Part shown: piece by piece, positions 44,573 through 51,872 of the stretch
How the letters are laid out: every line of letters begins with the position of its first letter
Numbering within the stretch: position 1 is the stretch's first letter
Origin: Gammaproteobacteria bacterium UBA5109
Lineage (GTDB): Bacteria; Pseudomonadota; Gammaproteobacteria; Pseudomonadales; Pseudohongiellaceae
Direction: 5' to 3'
Assembly: GCA_002414385.1 (NCBI GenBank)
Contig: DHZH01000006.1
Coordinates: 124,001 to 188,000, forward strand
DNA length: 64,000 bases
Notes under the pieces: generated by a model
Seen by the model: only the letters and a program-made list of their open reading frames with translations
Told to the model about the DNA's origin: nothing
Database searches by the model: none
Translations under genes and position numbers: made by a program

Positions 44573-44584
44573 GTAAACGTTTAC
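44573..44584. promoter_or_regulatory. GTAAACGTTTAC palindrome in the divergent control region
   Basis: A perfect 12-base palindrome with a central CG, the pattern of LacI/GalR-family operators, lies 14 bases upstream of the ABC exporter and 49 bases before the nuclease gene. No LacI-type gene is in the window, so the regulator would be elsewhere. Confidence 0.35.
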
Positions 44585-44632
44585 GTGATGAGCGGCTGTC
44601 AAGCATAGCAAATTGCTGGTATTTTGTTGGGC

Positions 44633-45235
44633 ATGAAAACGATCCTGATTGTTATTTTGTTTATTGCACTGGTTTATGTCTTTAGCGAATTTGATCTGTC
44701 GCTGAAAGATAACAGTTTTACCCTGCGTTATCTTCAGCCTATGTTTTATGAAACTCTGGAAACTGGCAGTGATTTGCTGCCTGCTGATAGTGATTCCCCG
44801 GGTTCTGGTGAACAGCCCGCTGAAGCCAGGGAAGCAGCCGAGCTGCGTCGTGTGATTGATGGCGATACTATCGATGTGCTGGTTAACGGTGAAATTGAAC
44901 GGGTGCGTTACATTGCCGCCAATTCTCCGGAGTTTGGCGAGCCCTGTTATCAGCAGGCCAGTCTTGCTAATCGCGGCCTGGTTGAAGGCCAGGCTCTGAC
45001 ATTGGGACGCGATGAAACTGACCGGGATGATAACGGACGTTTGTTACGTTATGTCTATGCCAATGGCGTGCTGGTAGAAAGGCAGCTAATCAGTCTGGGC
45101 TTTGCCGAAGTGGTGCGCTATCGCTCGGATGATAATTTTTACGATGAATTTCGTGAACTGGAACAGCAGGCTGCAGAGCAGGGGTTGGGTTGTCATCCGA
45201 CTGGTATTTTCGATGACGGGTCCTTTGTTCGATAG
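44633..45235 (+). CDS. Membrane-anchored thermonuclease (SNase-like)
   Basis: From the ATG at 44633 the protein has one N-terminal helix (KTILIVILFIALVYVFS), a linker, and a staphylococcal-nuclease domain: LRRVIDGDTIDVLVNGE, VRYIAANSPEFGEPCY, DDNGRLLRYVYANGVLVERQLI and GFAEVVRYRSDDNFYDEF. The Asp, Arg and Glu residues of the SNase active site are present. It cuts DNA or RNA with Ca2+, outside the cytoplasm if the anchor orientation is as usual. There is no strong ribosome site. Confidence 0.88.
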   Translation: MKTILIVILFIALVYVFSEFDLSLKDNSFTLRYLQPMFYETLETGSDLLPADSDSPGSGEQPAEAREAAELRRVIDGDTIDVLVNGEIERVRYIAANSPEFGEPCYQQASLANRGLVEGQALTLGRDETDRDDNGRLLRYVYANGVLVERQLISLGFAEVVRYRSDDNFYDEFRELEQQAAEQGLGCHPTGIFDDGSFVR

Positions 45236-45273
45236 CGGACGGTTTTTATCAGCTTGGGTGAAGCCTATTAAGA

Positions 45274-46233
45274 TCAAGGCCCTGAGAGTTCCTGCAGTTT
45301 TTCTTCAATCATCCGGTAGGTGGAGCTGTAAGCAGGATTTTCATCGCCTCCGATCTGTATGGCTGTTTCGGCATAGCTGAACGCTGCCTGGTAATCTTCC
45401 ATTTCGAACAGAACATGCGCCAGATTGTTGTAGGCGGGGGCGTAGCTGTTGTCCTGCTGAATCAGGGCTTGTAAAACCTCTGCAGCGGCCTGTAATTCAT
45501 CCTGGGCATAGAGGAAATTGCCATAAGCCATGGACAGATTGGCATACTCAGGCCAGCGCCGGATACCTGCCCGGTAAGCCTCTTTGATAGCCTCCTGGTC
45601 GTTACTGCTTTGCTGGAAATCAGTAAGGCTTAAAAAATAACGGGATGGGTTGGCGGTGACCGGTACTTGTCCGGGAGTCAGTGCAGTAAAGGCCCAGTAA
45701 TCAGCACGGCGCCAGGTTCTTTCAAAGGTAGTCAGGGCCAGTTCATAGTCTTCAATGGTCCCTGAGTTAAGAATCACGGTTTCCCGGTTCAGGTCAAAAC
45801 CTTTTACCACAGCAAAATGCCATTGCGGGAAAACGGACAGAGCAAGATTCTGTAAAACCAGTACCGGATTACCGGCATTTACTTCGGCTAATAAATCGCC
45901 AAGAGTTTCATCCAGGGGGTAGGCGAGCTTGCCAAAAGATCGTGTAGCAGCCAGTAATTCAAGTTGATAGCTGCCCTGTTGTCCGGGGATATAAACCAGA
46001 GGCTGAAGTGCTTCCGGTGAAGTATTGAGCCCCTGATAATTTAACAGGGTGGCCAGTGCAGCCGGGCCACACTGATATAACTCCTGCGGGAAAAATGGCA
46101 CAGCCTGTATTGTGTGAGACCTGGCAAGGTCATCCGGGGGTTGTGACAGCAGATCATGCGTCTGCAGACCTGTGGCACAGCCGCCCAGATGGAGAAAAAA
46201 CAAGACAAAAATGCATTGCCTTAGTTTTAGCAT
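45274..46233 (-). CDS. PA2778-family C39-like cysteine peptidase with TPR repeats
   Basis: A lipoprotein signal (FLHLGGC) precedes a papain-like C39 fold: QCGPAALATLLNYQG with the catalytic Cys, and FPQWHFAVVKGFDLN with the catalytic His. The C-terminal third contains TPR-like helices (EYANLSMAYGNFLYAQDE, APAYNNLAHVLFEMEDY). The family is named after P. aeruginosa PA2778. It follows its usual partner, a PA2779-family gene, by 24 bases. The substrate is unknown. Confidence 0.92.
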   Translation of the reverse strand: MLKLRQCIFVLFFLHLGGCATGLQTHDLLSQPPDDLARSHTIQAVPFFPQELYQCGPAALATLLNYQGLNTSPEALQPLVYIPGQQGSYQLELLAATRSFGKLAYPLDETLGDLLAEVNAGNPVLVLQNLALSVFPQWHFAVVKGFDLNRETVILNSGTIEDYELALTTFERTWRRADYWAFTALTPGQVPVTANPSRYFLSLTDFQQSSNDQEAIKEAYRAGIRRWPEYANLSMAYGNFLYAQDELQAAAEVLQALIQQDNSYAPAYNNLAHVLFEMEDYQAAFSYAETAIQIGGDENPAYSSTYRMIEEKLQELSGP

Positions 46234-46257
46234 GTGGCATTTTGCCGGATAAGTTGC

Positions 46258-46647
46258 CTAGACTCCCGGAAAAATATCCGTGACACCGGCTACATCGAGC
46301 AGGATCAATATTACCAGCACGATGGCAATCGTCCCCAGCGCTCCCTGACCGACATTAAGATCATCCAGTTGCGCATGCATACTCAGTATTTCTGCATCGG
46401 TCATGTTGGCCAGACGCTGATCTGCATCTGCCTGGCTGATTCCGTTATCCGTCATAAACTGCCGGACTTCATCCTGTTGCATAATCTGGCGGATTTCACC
46501 CCGTTTCTGGTCAATATCGACTGCAGTAACCAGTTCTTCGGTAGAAATCATATCGGCCAGGGCCGGCGCCTGGATACCAACACTGAGAAAGCTGGCAAGA
46601 ACGGTAAAGAAGAAAGCTTTTTTGAATAATTTATGCAGATTAATCAT
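46258..46647 (-). CDS. PA2779-family protein
   Basis: This 129-residue exported protein has a signal peptide ending PALA, a helical central part (QKRGEIRQIMQQDEVRQFMTDNGISQADADQRLANM) and a C-terminal hydrophobic segment ending VILILLDVAGVTDIFPGV, as in PA2779. The conserved C-terminal membrane anchor with IFPGV is characteristic. Nearly always found next to PA2778-type peptidases. The function is unknown. Confidence 0.9.
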   Translation of the reverse strand: MINLHKLFKKAFFFTVLASFLSVGIQAPALADMISTEELVTAVDIDQKRGEIRQIMQQDEVRQFMTDNGISQADADQRLANMTDAEILSMHAQLDDLNVGQGALGTIAIVLVILILLDVAGVTDIFPGV

Positions 46648-46825
46648 TGGTTTTCCTTATGGTTAATTGTAGATAATCATTAATTACTCGAGGGATAGAT
46701 ACAGTGAAAAGGCATGCTCCTTTATTAGATACTCACCTGAATGCTATCACAGCTTTTGTAAATTTTTGTGAATAGGCTCAAGCTTGCGGAATAAGGGCTT
46801 TACAGACGGTTTTGCAATTTGAGCA

Positions 46826-46857
46826 TAAAAAAAGGCCGGAGGGATGAAGTCCGGCCC
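46826..46857 (-). terminator. Rho-independent terminator of the ECF/heptad-repeat operon
   Basis: On the minus strand GGCCGGA (46856-46850) pairs with TCCGGCC (46840-46834) around a nine-base loop, followed by seven T residues. It ends 22 bases after the exported coiled-coil gene. Confidence 0.88.
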
Positions 46858-46878
46858 AAGAGCTGTGTTACCGTCAGC

Positions 46879-47778
46879 TTAAAGCTGGTAGCTCAATGCA
46901 CTTTGCAAGAGATTCTCCCCGGAACTGCAGGCAGCAACATCCGCAAAATCAAAGACATAAAGCTGATCCAGGTTGTCATTAAAGTTTTCCAGGATGATGG
47001 TTACATGTTCGTCGTCATCCAGTGATCGCAGGGTGGCTCCGTAATCACAGAGGGTGTTCATGATCTCATTGACGGCCACCTGGTTTCTGGCCGTAAGCTC
47101 TTCCTGCCGGGCCTGCCTGAATTCATCCATGAACAGACGGTATTGATCCGATTGCGTTTCAAGCTGTTCGCGTTCGGCATCAAGCTGTGCTTCCAGTGCA
47201 GCTATCTCCGCTTCCAGCTGTTCATTATCATCATTGTTTCTTGCCTCGCGTTGCATGTCACGAAGGTCGCGTTGCATGTCACGAAGGTCGCGTTGCAGGT
47301 CACGAATATTATCCTGTCGTTCTTCCATTTCTTCCGACATGATTTCCATTTCCTCAAGTTGCTCTTCAGAGAATCCGGCAAAATTCCTGTCCCCAATAAA
47401 GAACATCTCGCGCTGCAAGTCTCCAAACTCTTCGTTGATATCCCGACTGATTTCGACAATGGCTTCTATGGGCATGCCACCGAAAGAAAAATTCATTCCC
47501 GGGAAAAAACCCGGACCGGAACGCATGCGAAAGGTAAACAGCATGCCCTGATCAGCCAGATAAAGTGCTTCGTCAAAATCATAGCGACTATCTTCCCGGT
47601 TCTCGTCCCGGTTATTACGGCGTTGATCGGAAGCGGCTTCAAAGATATTGCTCATGATATCCAGTTCCCGCAAGGCCTGCTCGTAGGCAGTATTGTTCTG
47701 TGACACTGCGCTGTAGGAACCAAGGCCCAGAGTTGTCACCATGCTCAAAACAGCAAGTCTTAGCATTTTGGTTTTCAT
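46879..47778 (-). CDS. Exported coiled-coil protein with 21-base internal repeats
   Basis: This 299-residue protein has a signal peptide (LRLAVLSMVTTLGLGSYSAVSQ). The central region (about 150-215) is a long coil with three copies of a seven-residue unit like LRDMQRD, encoded by 21-base DNA repeats, followed by EQLEAEIAALEAQLDAEREQ. The C-terminal part has ICDYGATLRSLDDDEHVTII-like strand/helix alternation. It is encoded as last gene of an ECF sigma/anti-sigma operon (start overlaps the anti-sigma stop), so it may be the envelope effector. I do not know a named family. Confidence 0.82.
   Translation of the reverse strand: MKTKMLRLAVLSMVTTLGLGSYSAVSQNNTAYEQALRELDIMSNIFEAASDQRRNNRDENREDSRYDFDEALYLADQGMLFTFRMRSGPGFFPGMNFSFGGMPIEAIVEISRDINEEFGDLQREMFFIGDRNFAGFSEEQLEEMEIMSEEMEERQDNIRDLQRDLRDMQRDLRDMQREARNNDDNEQLEAEIAALEAQLDAEREQLETQSDQYRLFMDEFRQARQEELTARNQVAVNEIMNTLCDYGATLRSLDDDEHVTIILENFNDNLDQLYVFDFADVAACSSGENLLQSALSYQL
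47247..47309. repeat. Three tandem 21-base repeats inside the coiled-coil gene
   Basis: Units at 47247-47267 and 47268-47288 are identical; the third (47289-47309) differs at the end and at one internal base (CATG to CAGG). Each codes for one heptad. Such exact repeats can change copy number by slippage, altering coil length in steps of seven residues. Confidence 0.85.
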
Positions 47779-48449
47779 AGGTTTCCTCTCTCGTTTAATC
47801 CGACATTGCGGATAAGCTGATTCAGATAGGTATTATTGTCGATCTGGTTTTCAGTCAGGATATCCAGTTGCTGATTCACGCGCCGGGAATCCTGCAGCCG
47901 CTGTGACTGCCAACCGGTCAAAAGAAAATTCAGGTCGGCTTCACGCTCCTGCCGGTTTAATTCAAGCCAGTCATTCAGCACCACCTGGTTATTGAGGTCC
48001 TGAAATTCCATGTATTCCTCAAGGCGTTCGTCCAGTGTTTCATTCTGCTGTGCTGCAAAGCTCTGTAATTCCTGGGCCAGTAAGGTCTGCAATTGCTCCT
48101 GCTGCTGATTGCCGCCAAAGCTGATGGTAAGGCCGTCATCAAGCCTGACCTCAAAACGAAAAACCACCAGTAAAACCGCCAGCAGGGAACAGGCCATTGC
48201 TGCCCAGTTCGGCCAGCTTACATACCTGACCGGCGGCCTGACGGCATGGGCAACACGTGACCATTCCGGAACCTGCTGGTCGTTCCAGCCTTCAGCCAGA
48301 CGGGTGATCTGGTAAATACCTGCCACACTCTGCTGGCAGTACTGGCAATGTTGCAGCACTTCATCGCATTGTTTCTTCAGGTAGTCAGGCAGTCTGCCTT
48401 CGACATAGTCGCTGGCATGTTCGGTAATTAGCTTGTGATCACAGGACAT
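47775..48449 (-). CDS. Membrane anti-sigma factor (zf-HC2-like)
   Basis: The first 45 residues hold a Cys/His cluster (MSCDHKLITEHASDYVEGRL; QCDEVLQHCQYCQQ) like zinc anti-sigma domains. One membrane helix follows (MACSLLAVLLVVFRF, about 85-100), then a periplasmic, Gln/Glu-rich helical domain (about 110-224). This is the layout of an anti-sigma factor that senses envelope conditions. Its start overlaps the sigma gene by 11 bases. The target gene downstream overlaps its stop, supporting an operon. Confidence 0.85.
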   Translation of the reverse strand: MSCDHKLITEHASDYVEGRLPDYLKKQCDEVLQHCQYCQQSVAGIYQITRLAEGWNDQQVPEWSRVAHAVRPPVRYVSWPNWAAMACSLLAVLLVVFRFEVRLDDGLTISFGGNQQQEQLQTLLAQELQSFAAQQNETLDERLEEYMEFQDLNNQVVLNDWLELNRQEREADLNFLLTGWQSQRLQDSRRVNQQLDILTENQIDNNTYLNQLIRNVGLNERGNL

Positions 48450-49014
48450 GTTGCTTCTCCGTTTGATCCTTGAGTTTGTTCAGTGCGGCATAAAGTCGGC
48501 TTTTAATGGTATTTACCGGGATATTGAGTTGAGCACTGATGTCTTCGAAGGTGTAATCCTGAAAAAATTTCAGTTCCACCACCAGACGCTGCTCAGACGG
48601 CAGGCTTTGCATCATGGCTGTGACCTGCTCCCGGTTGTCTGCCTGGGCATAGTGATAATCCGGACCGCCCTGCATGGAGACTGAATAGTTGTTGCTGTCG
48701 TTTTCTTCATACTCTTCGCCAAAATGCTGGGGGTTACGTTTTTTGTGCCGCAGGAAATCAATGGTCTTGTTGGTCGTAATTCGCATCATCCAGCCCTTGA
48801 ACTGATTGCTGCCCTGGTAGGATGGCAGATTCCGGTAAATTGTCAGAAATACCTCCTGCATCAGGTCCATTGCTTCTGCAGGGGAGCCAGTCACCCGCAG
48901 GCAATAGTTGTAAATCAGCCCCTCGTAGCGTTTCACCAGGCTGACCCAGCTGCGCTGCGAGCCATTCAGGGCCTGGGAGATCAGTTTTTCGTCACTTTTA
49001 GCCAGTGTCAGCAT
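48439..49014 (-). CDS. ECF RNA polymerase sigma factor
   Basis: This 191-residue sigma factor has region 2 (GLIYNYCLRVTGSPAEAMDLMQEVFLTIYRN, FKGWMMRITTNKTIDFLRHKK) and region 4 (LPSEQRLVVELKFFQDYTFEDISAQLNIPVNTIKSRLYAALNKLK). It is RpoE-like but not ECF11. A promoter of the sigma-E type lies 32 bases upstream, suggesting autoregulation. It is co-transcribed with the anti-sigma factor and the heptad-repeat protein; the window shows no other clear targets. Confidence 0.93.
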   Translation of the reverse strand: MLTLAKSDEKLISQALNGSQRSWVSLVKRYEGLIYNYCLRVTGSPAEAMDLMQEVFLTIYRNLPSYQGSNQFKGWMMRITTNKTIDFLRHKKRNPQHFGEEYEENDSNNYSVSMQGGPDYHYAQADNREQVTAMMQSLPSEQRLVVELKFFQDYTFEDISAQLNIPVNTIKSRLYAALNKLKDQTEKQHVL

Positions 49015-49045
49015 TGGCCATCAGCCTTTTTTGTTGTTCTTGTCT

Positions 49046-49075
49046 GTTTAGACGACATTAGCAGGTAAAAAGTTT
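49046..49075 (-). promoter_or_regulatory. Sigma-E-like promoter of the ECF operon
   Basis: On the minus strand AAACTT (49075-49070) is followed after 17 bases by TCTAAAC (49052-49046), close to the GGAACTT-N16-TCTRA element of many ECF sigma factors. The start site would be near 49040, 26 bases before the ATG. Confidence 0.5.
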
Positions 49076-49202
49076 GAAATATTTAAAAAATAACTGAATT
49101 GTGGAAATCCTCAGGAAACGCTCTGTTAGCAATAAAAGAGATATCAATGCTTGAAATGCCTATAGTAGGATTGTCGGGTTTATTTTTTGACTGGAAAGCA
49201 AG

Positions 49203-50048
49203 ATGATAAAAATTAGAAATATTTCCCTGTTCTTCATTCTGTTCATAGTTGCGGCACCACCAGCATACAGCCAGGTTGATATAGCTGGCCCATGGGGCTC
49301 CCGCAGGCATGAAGATGATCACGAGCGTGGTGAAGGCCCAGATATAGGTGACTATTCCGGATTACCAATAAATGAAGCCGCACGTTTCAAAGCAGATACC
49401 TGGACAGCTACAAAATGGTCTGTTCTGGAGCACCAGTGTGAGCCACATCCTTCTGATTACAGCCCAAGTTTTAGCAGCATGCTGATTTATAAAGAAATTA
49501 ATGAAGTTACCTGGGAAACCGAAGCTTATAAACTTGTCATAGGGTGGATGACCCCGGTCAGGACTATCTGGATGGATGGCCGCCCGCATCCATCAGAAAA
49601 TGCTCCGCATACCTGGGAGGGTTTTTCCACTGGAGAGTGGCATGGAGACATGCTGGTAGTGACGACTACCCATCTTAAGGAAGGCTGGATTCGTCGTAAC
49701 GGTATCCCACGCAGCGATAGTGCGACCTTAACTGAATATTTTATGCGCAACGGTAATTATCTGACTCAGGTCAGCATTATTGAAGATCCGGCATATCTCA
49801 CAGAGCCTTTCATTCGAAGTCGTGACTGGGAGCTGGAGCTTGGGTATCAAATGACTCCGTATATCTGCTCCTATCGTGATGAGGTTGGCCTGGAGCCTGA
49901 CTTTGTTCCTCACATATTGCCAGGTCAGAACACCTTTTTACGCGAATATTCAGAAACTTATGATATCCCTTTCGAGGCTGCCAGGGGTGGAGTCGAAACG
50001 ACTTATCCGGAATATATGGATGATATCAATACATTAATGCGAGATTGA
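49203..50048 (+). CDS. Exported protein of an unnamed family, member A (paired with MBL enzyme)
   Basis: A signal peptide (FFILFIVAAPPAYSQ) precedes VDIAGPWGSRRHEDD. The second half has beta-rich blocks: TWEGFSTGEWHGDMLVVTTT, GWIRRNGIPRSDSATLTEYF and SIIEDPAYLTEPFIRSRDWE. The last two blocks also appear in the third gene of this operon (RNGIP, then ITDPVYLSEEIIWS), so the two are paralogues. The pattern suggests an Ig- or lipocalin-like binding protein. I do not recognise a described family. GGAAAGCAAG precedes the ATG. It is the first gene of a four-gene operon with two metallo-hydrolases. Confidence 0.8.
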   Translation: MIKIRNISLFFILFIVAAPPAYSQVDIAGPWGSRRHEDDHERGEGPDIGDYSGLPINEAARFKADTWTATKWSVLEHQCEPHPSDYSPSFSSMLIYKEINEVTWETEAYKLVIGWMTPVRTIWMDGRPHPSENAPHTWEGFSTGEWHGDMLVVTTTHLKEGWIRRNGIPRSDSATLTEYFMRNGNYLTQVSIIEDPAYLTEPFIRSRDWELELGYQMTPYICSYRDEVGLEPDFVPHILPGQNTFLREYSETYDIPFEAARGGVETTYPEYMDDINTLMRD

Positions 50049-50081
50049 TAAATCGCCATAGTATTTTCTCTGGAGGAAAGT

Positions 50082-51023
50082 TTGAAAAACCTTATTCATT
50101 TTATAAAAGCAAAAAAAATAAAAATCTGTTTATTTGCCTCGTTAATGTCTGTCGGCCTGGGCAGTTATGAACTGCAGGCGCAGGATGTTGAGCTTGAGCT
50201 GCTGCATGTACAGGGCCAGGTTTATATGGTTGCCGGCGGAGGTGGTAACACCACGATTATGGCGGGGGATGAAGGAGTTGTTGTAGTAGATACCAAGCTC
50301 GAGCAGGCCAGTGATGAGCTGATAGCCTTGCTGGATGAACACTTTGATGTGCCCATCCGCTGGATCATAAATACCCATGTGCATGGCGATCATATTGGAG
50401 GCAATGCCAGAGTCTCCCAGGCTGGAGAGTTCTTGACCGGAGGACCAGCAGCAATTTATTCGCACATTGGCGTGATGGTATCACTGGTGACTGCTGAGAT
50501 ATCTGTTGAACCGGATGCATTACCAGGCAATACCTACTCATTACCCAGCATGGAATTTTATGCCAATGGTGAAGCCGTGCAATTGATTCATCAGCCAGCA
50601 GCACATACAGATGGCGACAGCATCGTTTTCTTTCGCGGATCCAATGTCTTGGTGGCGGGAGACATTTTCACTTTAAACAACTATCCCATCATTGATGTGA
50701 ATAACGGCGGAACAGTTAGTGGGTATCTTGATGCACTCAATAATATGCTGGCGATTGCCATACCTAATCGTATCCAACAGGGAGGAACCTATATTATCCC
50801 GGGTCATGGCAGAATCACGGATGAATACGAGCTGGTCAATTACCGGGATATGCTCACCATCATTTATGAGCGTATTGAAGATGCAATAGACAGGGGCTTG
50901 AGTCTGGATGAAGTAAAAGCAGCCAGACTTACCCGGGATTATGATCCTGTTTATGGATCAGATACGGGCTTCTGGACAACAGAACAGTTCATTGAAGTCA
51001 TCTATAACGAATTAAGTGAATAA
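50082..51023 (+). CDS. Exported metallo-beta-lactamase-fold hydrolase (short)
   Basis: After a signal peptide (LFASLMSVGLGSYELQAQ), the MBL fold begins VQGQVYMVAGGGGNTTIM. The zinc ligands are complete: HVHGDH at residues 99-104, His175 (AAHTDGDS), Asp194 (VAGDIF) and His242 (IPGHGRI). It should hydrolyse an ester, lactone, thioester or similar bond in the periplasm. It starts at a TTG (50082) behind GGAGGAAAG, 34 bases after member A. The loop patterns resemble the so-called quinoprotein-relay or SoxH-like MBL proteins more than beta-lactamases. Confidence 0.9.
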   Translation: MKNLIHFIKAKKIKICLFASLMSVGLGSYELQAQDVELELLHVQGQVYMVAGGGGNTTIMAGDEGVVVVDTKLEQASDELIALLDEHFDVPIRWIINTHVHGDHIGGNARVSQAGEFLTGGPAAIYSHIGVMVSLVTAEISVEPDALPGNTYSLPSMEFYANGEAVQLIHQPAAHTDGDSIVFFRGSNVLVAGDIFTLNNYPIIDVNNGGTVSGYLDALNNMLAIAIPNRIQQGGTYIIPGHGRITDEYELVNYRDMLTIIYERIEDAIDRGLSLDEVKAARLTRDYDPVYGSDTGFWTTEQFIEVIYNELSE

Positions 51024-51058
51024 ACAGTAAACCACTAGGGTTTACTGGAGACCAGATT

Positions 51059-51826
51059 ATGAATAAAACAATTAAAAATTTATGTATGTTGGTTCTTCTG
51101 ACGGGATCAGCGAATCTTTTTGCACAGCCTCCGGGTGCTCAGAATGGACCCCCGCCGAGTGCTCAGGAATCCGCTCCTTTTGATATGGAGGGATACTGGG
51201 TATCAGTTGTCACAGAAGACTGGCGCTGGAGAATGATGGTGCCTCCGGCAGGAGACTTTGGCAGTATTCCTCTGAATGATGCCGGTGAGGAGCTGGCTCT
51301 GGCCTGGGCACCGAACGACAGCGACATTGAATCCTGTCTGGCCTTTGGTGGAGCGGGAATAATCCGTTATCCGGGGCGACTTCACATTAGCTGGCAGGAT
51401 GAAGAAACCTTACGTATAGATTTCAGTGCCGGCAGCCAGACACGACTGTTACATTTTGATGATGAAAGCAATCCTGAATCTGTTGACCCGAGTCTGCAGG
51501 GGCATACTGTTGCACACTGGTATAAAGAACCCCAAACCCGGGGCCTGGGATTTGGTGGGCGTCCCAGAAGTTTTGAAGGCGGGAACCTGAGGGCAGTAAC
51601 CAGCAGGCTGAGTCCGGCTTTTCTACAACGTAATGGCATCCCTTATAGTGCTGAGACGGAAATTAATGATTTTTATCGTGTTGTAGATGCGCCGAACGGA
51701 GACCGTTGGCTAATTGTTACCAGCATTATCACTGATCCTGTATATTTGAGTGAGGAAATTATCTGGAGTACTCATTTTAAATACGAGGAAAATGGCAGTA
51801 ACTGGGAAGCATCCGAATGTAACTGA
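51059..51826 (+). CDS. Exported protein of an unnamed family, member B
   Basis: A signal peptide (LVLLTGSANLFAQ) is followed by a Pro-rich segment, then beta-rich blocks FDMEGYWVSVVTEDWRWRMM, SIPLNDAGEELALAW and LHISWQDEETLRIDFSAGSQT. The C-terminal half shares with member A the blocks FLQRNGIPYSAETEINDFY and SIITDPVYLSEEIIWSTHF. The N-terminal pattern (G-x-W, then a long beta sandwich) suggests a binding fold. It is placed between two MBL genes, so the order is member, MBL, member, MBL. Function unknown; a substrate-binding partner for the enzyme encoded next is an inference. Confidence 0.8.
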   Translation: MNKTIKNLCMLVLLTGSANLFAQPPGAQNGPPPSAQESAPFDMEGYWVSVVTEDWRWRMMVPPAGDFGSIPLNDAGEELALAWAPNDSDIESCLAFGGAGIIRYPGRLHISWQDEETLRIDFSAGSQTRLLHFDDESNPESVDPSLQGHTVAHWYKEPQTRGLGFGGRPRSFEGGNLRAVTSRLSPAFLQRNGIPYSAETEINDFYRVVDAPNGDRWLIVTSIITDPVYLSEEIIWSTHFKYEENGSNWEASECN

Positions 51827-51872
51827 TGCGTATTTCTTCTGAATATAATAATAAATACATGGAGTCTGAAGA

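Noticed and set aside
47247..47309. CRISPR-like short repeats
   Set aside because: The three 21-base units are directly adjacent with no spacers and encode heptads of a coiled coil.
47143..47703. 186-codon frame antisense to the heptad-repeat protein
   Set aside because: Its repeats (HVTKVAL units) are only the mirror of the coding repeats on the other strand, and no start signal is seen.
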